A stretch of 48,712 nucleotides of DNA from Georgenia sp. EYE_87 (lineage in GTDB: Bacteria; Actinomycetota; Actinomycetes; Actinomycetales; Actinomycetaceae), in NCBI RefSeq assembly GCF_023148685.1, contig NZ_JAHXNL010000021.1, forward strand, positions 1 to 48,712, given 5' to 3'. The notes under the pieces were generated by a model that saw only the letters and a list, made by a program, of their open reading frames with translations, did no database searches and was not told the origin of the DNA. Below, piece after piece: positions 37,217-47,083 of this stretch. Each line of letters starts with the position of its first letter. The first letter of the stretch is position 1. The position numbers were made by a program, and so were the translations under genes.

Positions 37217-38857
37217 TCAGCCTCGCTTCGCGCTGACGATCTGCTCCTGCGAACGCTCCGCCTCGACCTCGTCCACGTCCAGCTCGGGCTCGGCGCCCAG
37301 CGGGTTGCCCTCGGCGTCGAGGAAGCCCTTGCGGAACTCCTCGATCCCGGAGCGCAGCGCGTCCTCGGTGTCGGACTCGAGCTTGCCGGACTCGGCGATG
37401 GTGGTCAGCACGGCGGTGTTGCGGCGCAAATGGTCGAGCAGCTCCGACTCGAACCGGGAGATGTCCTGGACGTCGACGTCGTCGAGGTAGCCGTTGGTGC
37501 CGGCCCAGATCGAGGCGACCTGGTCCTCCACGGGGTACGGGGTGTACTGGGGCTGCTTGAGCAGCTCCATGAGGCGCTCGCCGCGGGTGAGCTGCGCACG
37601 CGTCGTCGGGTCCAGGTCGGAGGCGAACATCGCGAACGCCGCCATGGACCGGTACTGGGCGAGGGTGATCTTCAGCGTGCCGGAGACCTTCTTCATCGCC
37701 TTGATCTGGGCGTCACCGCCGACGCGCGAGACGGAGATGCCGACGTCGACGGCGGGGCGCTGGTTGGCGTTGAACAGGTCCGACTGGAGGAAGATCTGGC
37801 CGTCGGTGATGGAGATGACGTTGGTCGGGATGTAGGCCGAGACGTCGTTCGCCTTGGTCTCGATCAGCGGCAGCCCGGTCATGGACCCGGCGCCCAGCTC
37901 GTCCGAGAGCTTCGCGCAGCGCTCGAGCAGGCGGGAGTGCAGGTAGAACACGTCACCCGGGTACGCCTCGCGGCCCGGCGGGCGGCGCAGCAGCAGGGAG
38001 ACGGCGCGGTAGGCCTCGGCCTGCTTGGACAGGTCGTCGAAGACGATGAGGACGTGCTTGCCCTGGTACATCCAGTGCTGGCCGATGGCCGAGCCGGTGT
38101 ACGGCGCGATGTACTTGAAGCCGGCCGGGTCGGAGGCGGGGGCGGCGACGATCGTCGTGTACTCCAGGGCGCCGGCACGCTCGAGGGTGCCGCGCACGGA
38201 GGCGATGGTCGAGCCCTTCTGGCCGACGGCGACGTAGATGCAGCGCACCTGCTTCGCCGGGTCGCCGGAGTCCCAGTTGGCCTTCTGGTTGAGGATCGCG
38301 TCGATGGCCAGGGCGGTCTTGCCGGTCTGGCGGTCACCGATGATCAGCTGACGCTGCCCGCGCCCGATCGGGATCATCGAGTCGATCGCCTTGAGGCCGG
38401 TCTGCAGCGGCTCGTGCACCGACTTGCGGGCCATGACGCCGGGCGCCTGGAGCTCGAGGGCGCGGCGGCCCTCGACGCCGCCGATCTCGCCCAGGCCGTC
38501 CAGCGGCTGGCCGAGGGGGTCGACCACGCGGCCGAGGTAGCCCTCGCCCACCGGCACGGAGAGCACCTCGCCCGTGCGGCGCACCTCCTGGCCCTCCTCG
38601 ATGCCGGTGAAGTCACCGAGGATGACGACGCCGATCTCGCGGACGTCGAGGTTCATCGCCAGGCCGAGCGTGCCGTCCTGGAAGCGCAGCAGCTCGTTGG
38701 CCATCGCACCGGGCAGGCCCTCGACCTGCGCGATGCCGTCGGCCGTCAGCGTGACGTGGCCGACCTCTTCGCTCACCGCCTGGGTGGGTTCGTAGGAACT
38801 CACGAAGCTGTCCAGCGCAGCCCGGATCTCCTCGGGCCGGATCGTCAGCTCAGCCAT
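37217..38857 (-). CDS. atpA: ATP synthase alpha subunit
   Basis: 546 residues. Non-catalytic nucleotide-binding F1 subunit with P-loop GDRQTGKTA (about 171-179) and the family signature [14 protein letters not shown]. The C-terminal 30 residues are a charged extension ([14 protein letters not shown]) typical of actinobacterial AtpA. The ATG at 38857 has a purine-rich site upstream. Gap of 1 base to atpG. Confidence 0.99.
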   Translation of the reverse strand: MAELTIRPEEIRAALDSFVSSYEPTQAVSEEVGHVTLTADGIAQVEGLPGAMANELLRFQDGTLGLAMNLDVREIGVVILGDFTGIEEGQEVRRTGEVLSVPVGEGYLGRVVDPLGQPLDGLGEIGGVEGRRALELQAPGVMARKSVHEPLQTGLKAIDSMIPIGRGQRQLIIGDRQTGKTALAIDAILNQKANWDSGDPAKQVRCIYVAVGQKGSTIASVRGTLERAGALEYTTIVAAPASDPAGFKYIAPYTGSAIGQHWMYQGKHVLIVFDDLSKQAEAYRAVSLLLRRPPGREAYPGDVFYLHSRLLERCAKLSDELGAGSMTGLPLIETKANDVSAYIPTNVISITDGQIFLQSDLFNANQRPAVDVGISVSRVGGDAQIKAMKKVSGTLKITLAQYRSMAAFAMFASDLDPTTRAQLTRGERLMELLKQPQYTPYPVEDQVASIWAGTNGYLDDVDVQDISRFESELLDHLRRNTAVLTTIAESGKLESDTEDALRSGIEEFRKGFLDAEGNPLGAEPELDVDEVEAERSQEQIVSAKRG

Positions 38858-38929
38858 CTGCTCTTCCTTCGTTCTGTGTGACCGCTGGGGCGCGGTCGGT
38901 GCTACATGTCAGTTCGTATCGGTGGGCGG

Positions 38930-39745
38930 TCAGCCCGCGAGCCGTCGCCGGGCGTCCGCCAGGCGCGAGGCCAGGGTGGCGTCGACGACCTCGTCGCCGA
39001 CCTGGATGCGCAGGCCGCCGACCACGTCCGGGTCGAGCGCCACGTGCACCTGCACGGCCCGGCCGTGCTGCCTCTCCAGGATGCGCGTCAGCCGCTCGAT
39101 CTGCGACCCCGTCAGGGGGACCGCGGAGGTGACCGAGGCGACCAGTCGCTCACGGCGCGCCGCCGCCTGGTCCGCCACCGCGCGCAGCAGCGCCGGCAGC
39201 GTGTGCCCGCGCGGGTGCGCGGCGGCCCGGACCGCCAGCGCGGCCGTCTCGGGCGCGACCTTGCCGGCCAGCACCCGCTCCATCAGCTCGCCGCGACGCT
39301 CCGGAGCGGTGTCGTGGTCCGTGAGCGCGAGCCGCAGCTCGCGCTGGTCCACGAGGATGCGCTCGAGGCGGTAGGTCTCCGCCTCGACCTGCTCGATGCG
39401 GCCCGCCTGCTCGGCCGCGGCCAGGATCGAGTCCGCAGCCAGGATCTCGACGGCGTCGGCGAGGTCGCGCGGCTCCGACCAGCGCTCGCGCACCAGCCCG
39501 GAGACGAGGTCCACGACCTCGGCGTCGACCTTGCCCGTCAGCACGTCCCGGGTGAGACCGGCGCGGTCCTCGCCGGCCCGGGACGGCTCGGTGAGGGCAC
39601 GGCGCAGCGCCACGGAGCCGTCGAGCACGTCGACGACGCCGAAGAGCTGGTCACCGAGGGTGTGCGCACGCGCGCCGACCTGGCGCAGCACCGGCTCCCA
39701 CCGCTCCCGCGCCTGCTCGAGCGCTGCCTGGCTGCTCGCCCGCAT
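38930..39745 (-). CDS. atpH: ATP synthase delta subunit
   Basis: 271 residues, the long actinobacterial form (about 180 in E. coli). It joins F1 to the peripheral stalk. The C-terminal half has the OSCP/delta pattern with LRIQVGDEVVDATLASRL. The ATG at 39745 overlaps the atpF stop (TGATG); a GTG one codon upstream is possible, but GGGAGG spacing favours the ATG. Not fused to subunit b, unlike in mycobacteria. Confidence 0.96.
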   Translation of the reverse strand: MRASSQAALEQARERWEPVLRQVGARAHTLGDQLFGVVDVLDGSVALRRALTEPSRAGEDRAGLTRDVLTGKVDAEVVDLVSGLVRERWSEPRDLADAVEILAADSILAAAEQAGRIEQVEAETYRLERILVDQRELRLALTDHDTAPERRGELMERVLAGKVAPETAALAVRAAAHPRGHTLPALLRAVADQAAARRERLVASVTSAVPLTGSQIERLTRILERQHGRAVQVHVALDPDVVGGLRIQVGDEVVDATLASRLADARRRLAG

Positions 39746-40310
39746 CACGCCTCCCGGTCGGCCGCGGCTGCCCGGTCGGCCGGCTGCGCCTCGAGCTCGT
39801 CGAGGAACCGGTCGATCACACGGGACTGCAGGGCGTGGTCGCTGACCGACTCACCGACGATGCGCGAGGCGAGCTCGGTGGCGAGCAGCCCCACGTCGGT
39901 GCGCAGCGAGATCTGGGCGGCCTGACGGTCGGCCTCGATCTGACGCGCGGCGTTCTCGGTGACACGGTCGGCCTCGACCTGAGCCTTGTTCCGGGCCTCG
40001 GCCACGATCGCCTTGCCCTCCTCCTGCGCCTTCTCCCGCACCTCGGCGGCGTCACGCCGCGCCTGGGCGAGCTCCGCGGCGATCCGCTCCTCGGCGTCCG
40101 CCGCGGCCTGCTGGGCGCGCTCGGCCTGCTGCAGACCGGTCTCGATCTTCTCCGCGCGCTCGTCGAGCATCGAGGTCAGACGCGGCACGGCGTACTTGAC
40201 CAGGAAGAAGGCGATGATCGCGAGGCAGACCAGCGACCAGATGATGTCGTAGTCGGCGGGCAGGAGCGGGTTCTGCGTCACCTCCGCCCGCACGAGGGCC
40301 GTGGGCTGCA

Positions 40311-40311
<1 letters not shown>
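39745..40311 (-). CDS. atpF: ATP synthase b subunit
   Basis: 188 residues. One membrane helix (IIWSLVCLAIIAFFLVKYAV, about 22-41) and a long charged coiled coil that forms the peripheral stalk. The ATG at 40311 shares its A with the atpE stop codon, so translation is coupled to the c subunit. Confidence 0.97.
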
Positions 40312-40622
<311 letters not shown>

Positions 40623-41453
40623 CTAGTGGGACTCGACGGACAGCTGGATGTAGACCGCGGTGAGCACGGTGAAGACGTACGCCTGGAGGACCGCCACGAA
40701 GATCTCGAAGAGCGTGAACGCGAAGCCGGCGGCAAGGGTGCCCAGGCCGGCGATCGTCAGCCCGGCGCTGCTCGCCTCGAAGAAGAGGTAGTTCGTCGCC
40801 CCGAAGCAGAGCACGAGCAGCAGGTGCCCGGCGAGCATGTTGGCCAGGAGACGGACGGTGAGCGTGGCGGGCCGGATGATGAACGTCGAGAGGAACTCGA
40901 TCGGCGTCAGGATGAGGTAGATCGGCCACGGCACGCCCGGCGGGAAGAGCTGGGACTTGAGGAAGTGTCCCCCGCCCTGGGCCCGGACACCGGCCACGAT
41001 GAACGTGACGTAGGACAGCAGCGCGAACACCAGCGGCAGGCCCACGACGGACGAGCCGGCGATGTTCAGGAACGGGACGATGCCCGTGATGTTCATGAAC
41101 AGCACGCCGAAGAAGATCACGACGAGCACCGGGGTGTACTTCCGCCCGATCTCACGTCCGAGCGACTCCTCGGCGATGCCCTTGCGCACGAAGTCGACAG
41201 CCATCTCGCCCATGGACTGCGCACGCCCGGGGACGAGCCGGACCTTGCGGGCGGCGAGCCAGAAGAACAGGACGAGCATCGCGGTGGCGATGAGCCGCAC
41301 CAGCGTGATCCGGTTGAACTCGAAGATCGTCCCCTCGAAGAGGACGGCCGGCGGGAAGAAGTCCGCGAGCGTGGGGCCGTGGAACCCGCTGCCCTCCTCG
41401 GCGGCGAGCACGACGGCGGAGGTGCTGGACGACAGCAGCGATGCGGCAGACAG
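40623..41453 (-). CDS. atpB: ATP synthase a subunit
   Basis: 276 residues if read from a CTG at 41453. Proton channel subunit with five or more membrane helices. The essential arginine is in RLLANMLAGHLLL, and the last helix has FVAVLQAYVFTVLTAVYI. The CTG has AGGGGG (41459-41464) 5 bases upstream and an in-frame TAG just before that. The first normal start, a GTG at 41411, has no ribosome binding site and would lose the hydrophobic lead SAASLLSSSTSAVVLAAEE, which resembles N-termini of related AtpB proteins (from memory). A gene ending at 41411 is the conventional alternative. Confidence 0.93.
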   Translation of the reverse strand: MSAASLLSSSTSAVVLAAEEGSGFHGPTLADFFPPAVLFEGTIFEFNRITLVRLIATAMLVLFFWLAARKVRLVPGRAQSMGEMAVDFVRKGIAEESLGREIGRKYTPVLVVIFFGVLFMNITGIVPFLNIAGSSVVGLPLVFALLSYVTFIVAGVRAQGGGHFLKSQLFPPGVPWPIYLILTPIEFLSTFIIRPATLTVRLLANMLAGHLLLVLCFGATNYLFFEASSAGLTIAGLGTLAAGFAFTLFEIFVAVLQAYVFTVLTAVYIQLSVESH

Positions 41454-41624
41454 TGTGTCCCCCTAGTGGCTCGGGCCGGGCACGGGTGCGTCCCCCGGGC
41501 ACGTCCGACGACGGACCGTGTGCTGGGAACGAGAACGAGCCTAACGCATCGGAAGGAGTGCTCCGGACACCGTCTCAGAGCCGCCGGACGCTCCGGCGGG
41601 CGGTCCTGGGGCGGCCGGCACCGG

Positions 41625-42095
41625 TCAGTCGCGCGCGCCGCTCTCCTCGGGGCCACGCTCGGGGCGGCCCGAGAGGTCGACGGTCGGCACGCGCGCACGC
41701 AGGACCGCCGCCATCTCGATGCCCAGCGAGCCGACGATGGCCAGCACGAGGACGAGGAAGAAGACGCCCGGCGAGTAGAAGTCCCTCCCGCGCACCAGCA
41801 GGAGGACGACGAAGAGGACGACCATCTTGACGATCCACCCGCCCACGCCCGCCGCGGTGGCGACCGGCAGCGGCTTGTCGGCGGTGAGCATCATCGTCAC
41901 CACGGTGCCGACCATGAAGAGCGCGGCGATGCCCGCCCCCATGAGCGCGCCCCATACGCCGGGCGTCCCCGCGACCAGGTAGCCGACGACGGAGCCGATC
42001 ACCGCGAGGGCCGCCACCAGGATCCCGAGGCGGCGCAGGATCAGGGCGTACATGTTCCGGGCTGCCCGGTCGGTCTCGTTCGGGGTCTCGCTCAT
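41625..42095 (-). CDS. AtpI-like membrane protein
   Basis: 156 residues, four predicted membrane helices (about 20-40, 46-68, 80-100, 110-130). It sits directly before atpB, where an AtpI-type assembly or ion-handling protein is usual, and the GTP GVWGALMGAGIAALFMVG region fits that family loosely. The ATG at 42095 overlaps the upstream transferase gene by 4 bases (ATGA), linking the ATP synthase operon to tsaC-wecA. Confidence 0.82.
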   Translation of the reverse strand: MSETPNETDRAARNMYALILRRLGILVAALAVIGSVVGYLVAGTPGVWGALMGAGIAALFMVGTVVTMMLTADKPLPVATAAGVGGWIVKMVVLFVVLLLVRGRDFYSPGVFFLVLVLAIVGSLGIEMAAVLRARVPTVDLSGRPERGPEESGARD

Positions 42096-43480
42096 CCTCG
42101 GGGTTCCTCCTCGGTGCGCCGGTCGGTCCCGGACGGTGTCGTTGTGGCCGCGGTGGTAGGTGTCGCCGCCGACGTGGTGCGGCGCCACAGCGGCCGGGGC
42201 GACGGCGGGCCGCTCGTCGCGAGCGACGGGACCGCAGCCTGCGCCGTCGGGGCGGGTGCGACGGGCACCCCCGGCGTCGGAACCGCCGGGGCTGGAGCGT
42301 CCGCCGCCGGGGCAGACCCGGCGGGGGGCGCCGCCGTCGGGACCGGGGCCGCCGGGACCGCCACGTCGTCCCCCGACCGCCGTGACCGCCGGTCCCGCAG
42401 GCCGGGCAGCTGCGTCACCGTGACGGCGACGGCCACGGCCACGGCCGCGACCGTGCCGATGATCACCTGCCTGGGGCTGTAGACCGCGAGGGCCACGGCG
42501 CTGAAGGAGACGACCGCCGCCCACATGTACATGATCAGCACGGCCCGCCGGTGGCTGTGCCCGAGGTCGAGCAGCCGGTGGTGCAGGTGCATCCGGTCCG
42601 GGTGGAACGGCGAGTGCCCGGCACGCACGCGGCGCAGGACGGCCAGCGTCATGTCGAGCAACGGCACCAGCAGCACGGCGACGGGCAGCAGGATCGGCAC
42701 GTAGGCCGGCAGCACCTGCGAGCTGCTCACCGTGGCCGGGTCGATCTGCCCGGTGACGACGATCGCCGCCGCCGCCACGGTGAGCCCGAGCAGCATGGCG
42801 CCGGAGTCCCCCATGAAGATCTTGGCGGGGTGGAAGTTGTGCGGCAGGAAGCCCACGCACACGCCCACCACGGCGGCGATGACGGCGGTCGCCAGGTTGG
42901 CGTAGTTGCCCGGCGAGGCGTCGCGCGTGAGCAGGTAGGTGTACACGAAGAAGGCGCCGGCGCCGATGGCGATCATCCCGGCGGCGAGGCCGTCGAGCCC
43001 GTCGACGAAGTTCACGGCGTTGATGGCGACGACGACCACGAGGATCGTCGCGAACAGCGAGAGCCGGGAGGAGCCGATCGTGAGCCCGAAGATCGGGAAG
43101 GTGATGAGCTGGACCCCCTGCCACGCCATGAGACCGGCGGCGAGGACCTGGCCGACGAGCTTGGTCATCCAGTCCAGGTCCCAGACGTCGTCCGCGACGC
43201 CGAGGAGGCAGACGAGCGTGGCGCCGCCGAGGATCGCCCACATCGTCGAGGTCTCGAAGAACACCTCGTGCAGGAACGGCACCTGGGAGCCGACGAGCAG
43301 GGCGGCCGCCAGCCCCACGAGCATCGCGACCCCGCCGAGCCGGGGGGTGGGGACGGTGTGCACGTCGCGGGCCCGGACCGGCGTCAGGGCGCGGGTCGCG
43401 AGGGCGACGCGGCGGACCAGCGGCGTGGCGAGGAAGGTGACCGCCGCCGCGGTCAGCAGGACGAGGAGGTAGACCCTCAC
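42092..43480 (-). CDS. wecA: WecA/TagO-type GlcNAc-1-phosphate transferase
   Basis: 462 residues. It moves a sugar-1-phosphate from a UDP-sugar to a polyprenyl phosphate at the membrane, starting wall polymer synthesis. About ten membrane helices are present. Conserved sites: DDVWDLDW (about 97-104), NFVDGLDGLAAG (about 161-172), FMGDSGAMLLG (about 223-233) and the HLHHRLLDLGHSHRRAV loop (about 300-316). The last 105 residues are an Ala/Pro/Thr-rich disordered tail. GTG start; it overlaps tsaC upstream by 4 bases and the AtpI-like gene downstream by 4 bases. The gene order matches that in mycobacteria. Confidence 0.93.
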   Translation of the reverse strand: MRVYLLVLLTAAAVTFLATPLVRRVALATRALTPVRARDVHTVPTPRLGGVAMLVGLAAALLVGSQVPFLHEVFFETSTMWAILGGATLVCLLGVADDVWDLDWMTKLVGQVLAAGLMAWQGVQLITFPIFGLTIGSSRLSLFATILVVVVAINAVNFVDGLDGLAAGMIAIGAGAFFVYTYLLTRDASPGNYANLATAVIAAVVGVCVGFLPHNFHPAKIFMGDSGAMLLGLTVAAAAIVVTGQIDPATVSSSQVLPAYVPILLPVAVLLVPLLDMTLAVLRRVRAGHSPFHPDRMHLHHRLLDLGHSHRRAVLIMYMWAAVVSFSAVALAVYSPRQVIIGTVAAVAVAVAVTVTQLPGLRDRRSRRSGDDVAVPAAPVPTAAPPAGSAPAADAPAPAVPTPGVPVAPAPTAQAAVPSLATSGPPSPRPLWRRTTSAATPTTAATTTPSGTDRRTEEEPRG

Positions 43481-44193
43481 GGCGGGCCGTCACCGTCCGG
43501 CGGCTCGGCGCCCTCCGGTCCGGCGCCGCTCGCCGCGTCGGGCCGGTCGAGGTCGTCCGCGGCCAGCTCGGGCGCGACGGCGGCCAGCTCCTCCCGGCTC
43601 AGGGCGCCCTGCCGCAGGATCGTCAGGCGCTCCGCCGTCGCGTCCACGATGGTCGAGGCCACCCCGCCGCCGGCGCGGCCGGCGTCGAGGTAGACGGCGA
43701 CGTCGTCGCCGAAGTAGCCCACGGCCTGCGCGGCGGTGGTGGCGGCCGGCTGCCCGGTGAGGTTCGCGCTGGAGACGGCCAGCGGCCCGGTCCTCCGAAG
43801 GAGCGCCAGGGCGGTCTCGTCCGCGGGCATCCGCAGGGCGACGGTGCCGTCGGTGTCGCCGAGGTCCCAGGCCAGCGACGGCTGGGCGAGGCAGATGACC
43901 GTGAGCGGACCGGGCCAGAACGCCTTGACGAGGTCGCGGACCACGTCCGGGACCTCGGTGGCGAGCCCGTCGAGCGTGCCCACGTTGCCGACGAGCACCG
44001 GCGGCGGCTGCTGGCGGCCGCGCCCCTTCGCGGCGAGCAGCGCGGCGACGGCGCGGGGGTCGAACGCGTCCGCGGCGATGCCGTAGACGGTGTCGGTGGG
44101 GATCACGGCGAGGGCGCCGCGGCCGAGGGCGTTGACGGCCTCGTCCAGCCCTGCGCTGCGGCCCTCCGGGTCCTGGCAGTCGTACACACTCAC
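43477..44193 (-). CDS. tsaC: L-threonylcarbamoyladenylate synthase (TsaC/Sua5)
   Basis: 238 residues. It makes threonylcarbamoyl-AMP for the t6A37 modification of tRNAs. Motifs: PTDTVYGIAADAF, FWPGPLTVI, ALRMPAD and VSSANLTGQPA. The C-terminal 30 residues are acidic and Pro-rich. Two starts are possible, GTG at 44199 and GTG at 44193; the second lies 7 bases from a -10-like CAGACT (44201-44206) and gives the familiar VSVYDC beginning, so it is chosen. The gene has its own promoter region because vanZ on the other strand separates it from prmC. Confidence 0.95.
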   Translation of the reverse strand: MSVYDCQDPEGRSAGLDEAVNALGRGALAVIPTDTVYGIAADAFDPRAVAALLAAKGRGRQQPPPVLVGNVGTLDGLATEVPDVVRDLVKAFWPGPLTVICLAQPSLAWDLGDTDGTVALRMPADETALALLRRTGPLAVSSANLTGQPAATTAAQAVGYFGDDVAVYLDAGRAGGGVASTIVDATAERLTILRQGALSREELAAVAPELAADDLDRPDAASGAGPEGAEPPDGDGPP

Positions 44194-44200
44194 GCGCACG

Positions 44201-44206
44201 AGTCTG
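44201..44206 (-). promoter_or_regulatory. -10-like box of tsaC
   Basis: CAGACT on the minus strand, 7 bases before the GTG at 44193. It deviates from TAnnnT at the first position only. It would start the tsaC-wecA-atp transcript as leaderless. Confidence 0.35.
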
Positions 44207-44246
44207 TCACGGCGTCGGCGGCGGGCGTGACATCCTGTCCGGTGAC

Positions 44247-44669
44247 ATGAGCCCCACCGCCCGCCGACGCACCCGGTACCTCGTCCTCGCCGCGGCGGTG
44301 GTGGTCCAGCTCGTGGTCCTCTACGTCCCCCGCGTGCCCGAGGTCGGTGCGGTCGCCGTGCCGGGCGGGGACAAGATCGTCCACGCGACGGTGTTCGCGG
44401 CCGTCACCCTGGCCGGGCTCCGCGCCGGCCTCTCCCCCGCCGTCGTCGCCGTCTTCGGGGTGGCGCACGCGGGCGTCAGCGAGCTGCTGCAGCACACGGT
44501 GCTGCCGGCCCGCAGCGGGGACCCGTTCGACGTCCTCGCCGACCTGGCCGGCGTCGCCCTCGGCGCGCTGGCGGCATGGTGGCTGGCCGGGCGGGAGAGC
44601 CGTCCCGACGACGTCAGGGACGGCGCGCCCGGACGTAGCGGTCGCGGCCGGCCAGGTCCGTGGCGGTAG
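44247..44669 (+). CDS. VanZ family membrane protein
   Basis: 140 residues. Four hydrophobic segments (about 10-28, 45-62, 63-80, 98-116) and the VanZ pattern GGDKIVHATVF, then HTVLPARSGDPFDVLADLAGVALG. Family members are membrane proteins of unknown biochemical role, first known from teicoplanin resistance. It is the only plus-strand gene between rho and nucS. Its 3' end overlaps the 3' end of prmC on the other strand by 56 bases, so the last 18 codons are antisense to prmC codons. Confidence 0.9.
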   Translation: MSPTARRRTRYLVLAAAVVVQLVVLYVPRVPEVGAVAVPGGDKIVHATVFAAVTLAGLRAGLSPAVVAVFGVAHAGVSELLQHTVLPARSGDPFDVLADLAGVALGALAAWWLAGRESRPDDVRDGAPGRSGRGRPGPWR

Positions 44670-45492
44670 CGACGTCGACCAGCCCGGCGGCCGCGACGAC
44701 GTCCCGGACGGCGGCCGACTGGACCTCGGCGTGCTCCATCACGAGCGTCCCGCCGGGCCGCAGCAGGCGCGCCGCGGTCGCGACGACGGCGCGGGGCACG
44801 TCGAGCCCGTCGGGGCCGCCCCCGTAGAGGGCCAGGTCCGGGTCGTGCTCGCGCACCTCGACGTCCACCGGCACCTGGTCGGGCGGGATGTACGGGGGGT
44901 TGGAGACGACCACGTCGACGGTGCCGTCGAGCTCGGGCAGCGCCGTCGCGGCGTCGCCGGCGACGAGCCGGACGTCCGGGGCGATCGCGTCGACGTTGCG
45001 CCGGGCGAGGGCCAGCGCGTCGGGCGAGAGCTCGACGGCGACCACCTGCGAGCCGGGGACCTCGGTGGCGACGGCGAGGGCGATGGCCCCCGAGCCGGTG
45101 CACAGGTCGACGACGACAGGCGCGCGGCCCCGCACCGACCGCGCCGCCTCGATCGCCGCGCCGGCGACGACCTCGGTCTCCGGGCGGACGACGAACGCCC
45201 CGGGCGCGGCCTCGAGCGTGAGGTGGCGGAAGGCCATGGTGCCGGTGAGGTGCTGGAGCGGTACGCGGCTGCTGCGGCCCCGCACCAGGTCCGCGTACCG
45301 GGCGAGCAGCTCGGGGGTGACGTCAGGGGCGAGCACCAGCGGGGCGCCGAGGAGGTGCTCGGCGAGGAGCCGGGCGTCCACCTCGGGCGACGGCACGCCC
45401 GCCTCGGCCAGGATCGCCGCGGCGCCGGCCACCGCCTGGCGCCACGTCGGGGCGGGCCGGGACGGTCCGCCGTCGCCACCGGTCGTGCTCAC
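44614..45492 (-). CDS. prmC: Release factor glutamine methyltransferase
   Basis: 292 residues. It methylates the glutamine of the GGQ motif in RF1 and RF2. The N-terminal helical domain (about 1-85) is followed by the SAM domain: [14 protein letters not shown] and the catalytic [10 protein letters not shown]. The GTG at 45492 overlaps the prfA stop (GTGA), so enzyme and substrate are made together. Its 3' end overlaps vanZ on the opposite strand. Confidence 0.96.
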   Translation of the reverse strand: MSTTGGDGGPSRPAPTWRQAVAGAAAILAEAGVPSPEVDARLLAEHLLGAPLVLAPDVTPELLARYADLVRGRSSRVPLQHLTGTMAFRHLTLEAAPGAFVVRPETEVVAGAAIEAARSVRGRAPVVVDLCTGSGAIALAVATEVPGSQVVAVELSPDALALARRNVDAIAPDVRLVAGDAATALPELDGTVDVVVSNPPYIPPDQVPVDVEVREHDPDLALYGGGPDGLDVPRAVVATAARLLRPGGTLVMEHAEVQSAAVRDVVAAAGLVDVATATDLAGRDRYVRARRP

Positions 45493-46586
45493 GCGCGGCC
45501 GGAGGCCGCGGCCGCGAGCCGGGCGGCCTCGTCCATCTCGACGGCGGAGGCGATCACCGGGCCGAGGTCGCCGTCGAGCACGTGGTCGAGGTTGTACGCC
45601 TTGTACCCGGTGCGGTGGTCCGCGATGCGGTTCTCGGGGTAGTTGTAGGTGCGGATGCGCTCGGAGCGGTCGACGGTGCGCACCTGGGAGCGGCGCTGCT
45701 CGGAGGCGGCCGCGTCGGCCTCCTCCTGGCGTGCGGCCAGCAGCCGCGCGCGCAGCACGCGCATGGCCTGCTCGCGGTTCTGCAGCTGGGACTTCTCGTT
45801 CTGCATCGACACCACGATGCCGGTGGGCACGTGGGTGATCCGCACGGCGGAGTCGGTGGTGTTCACGGACTGCCCGCCGGGACCGGAGGAGCGGTAGACG
45901 TCGATGCGCAGGTCGTTCGCGTCGATCTCGACCTCGCCCGGGTCGTCCACCTCCGGCAGCACGAGGACGCCCGCCGCGGAGGTGTGGATGCGGCCCTGCG
46001 ACTCGGTGACGGGCACCCGCTGCACGCGGTGCACCCCGCCCTCGTACTTCAGGTGCGCCCACACGCCCTCGGAGGGGTCCTGCGGGACGCCCTTGGCCTT
46101 GATGGCGACCGAGACGTCCTTGTAGCCGCCGAGGTCGGACTCGGTGGCGCTGATGATCTGCGCCGACCAGCCCTGGCGCTCGGCGTAGCGCAGGTACATG
46201 CGCAGCAGGTCGCCGGCGAAGAGGGCGGACTCCTCCCCGCCCTCCCCCGCCTTGACCTCGAGGATGACGTCGCGGGCGTCGTCGGGGTCGGTCGGCACCA
46301 GCACCCGGCGCAGGTCCTCGGCCGCGGACTCGCGGGCGGCCTCGAGGGCGGGGAGCTCCTCGGCGAAGGCCTCGTCCGCCTCGGCGAGCTCACGGCCGGC
46401 GGCGAGGTCGCCCTCGGCGGCCTGCCAGGCGCGGAAGGCGTGGACGACGCGTCCCAGCTCGGCGTAGCGGCGCCCGAGCGTGCGGGCACGGCCCGCGTCC
46501 GCGTGGACGGACGGGTCCGCGAGCGCGCGCTCGATCTCGGCGTGCTCGGCCAGCAGCGGCTCGACGGCCGCGAGGTCCTCGCTCAT
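45489..46586 (-). CDS. prfA: Peptide chain release factor 1
   Basis: 365 residues. It ends translation at UAA and UAG. The PVT tripeptide (RVPVTESQG) and the GGQ motif ([10 protein letters not shown]) are both present. The ATG at 46586 has GGAGGTAAGG upstream. It is coupled to prmC, which methylates the GGQ glutamine, by a 4-base overlap. Confidence 0.98.
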   Translation of the reverse strand: MSEDLAAVEPLLAEHAEIERALADPSVHADAGRARTLGRRYAELGRVVHAFRAWQAAEGDLAAGRELAEADEAFAEELPALEAARESAAEDLRRVLVPTDPDDARDVILEVKAGEGGEESALFAGDLLRMYLRYAERQGWSAQIISATESDLGGYKDVSVAIKAKGVPQDPSEGVWAHLKYEGGVHRVQRVPVTESQGRIHTSAAGVLVLPEVDDPGEVEIDANDLRIDVYRSSGPGGQSVNTTDSAVRITHVPTGIVVSMQNEKSQLQNREQAMRVLRARLLAARQEEADAAASEQRRSQVRTVDRSERIRTYNYPENRIADHRTGYKAYNLDHVLDGDLGPVIASAVEMDEAARLAAAASGRA

Positions 46587-46693
46587 GCCCTTACCTCCGG
46601 TGCTCCCCTGCGACGGTCCCTGCGTACGACAACGCCGGCGGGAGCCGCAGAACCGTCAGGGTCCGCGGCGTCACCGCCGGCGTTGGTGGGGCG

Positions 46694-46903
46694 CTACTTC
46701 TTCTTGCCGTAGCGGGCCTCGAAGCGGGCCACGCGGCCACCGGTGTCGAGGATCTTCTGCTTGCCGGTGTAGAACGGGTGGCAGGCGCTGCACACGTCGG
46801 CGTGGATCTCGCCGGACGTGGCGGTGCTGCGGGTGGTGAACGTGTTCCCACAGGTGCACGTGACGGTGGTGGTCACGTACTCGGGGTGGATGCCCTGCTT
46901 CAT
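46694..46903 (-). CDS. rpmE: 50S ribosomal protein L31, zinc-binding form
   Basis: 69 residues, MKQGIHPEY start. The pairs CTCG and CSAC show the C+ type that binds zinc. AGGAGAG lies 5 bases before the ATG. It stands between rho and prfA, the usual order in Actinobacteria. Confidence 0.98.
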   Translation of the reverse strand: MKQGIHPEYVTTTVTCTCGNTFTTRSTATSGEIHADVCSACHPFYTGKQKILDTGGRVARFEARYGKKK

Positions 46904-47028
46904 GAATCTCTCCTGGTTCGTTTGGTGCCCCGGGTCGCACGCTGGTCGCGCACGTGAACCGGAAGCCGACGAGACATTGTGCCAGACGGCATGGCGGTGG
47001 CTGTACCGCCGGTGCAACGCCGCGGGCG

Positions 47029-47052
47029 CCGCCCGTGTTCCCGTGCGGGCGG
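47029..47052 (-). terminator. Possible terminator after rho
   Basis: CCGCCCG (47046-47052 on the minus strand) and CGGGCGG (47029-47035) pair around a 10-base loop, 31 bases after the rho stop. Weak and without a T-run. Confidence 0.35.
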
Positions 47053-47083
47053 ACGCCTCTCGGATGTGACCGACCTCTCCGCG

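Noticed and set aside
44247-44669. Thought of vanZ as glycopeptide resistance
   Set aside because: No vanHAX or vanY neighbours; VanZ-family proteins are common membrane proteins and alone do not show resistance.
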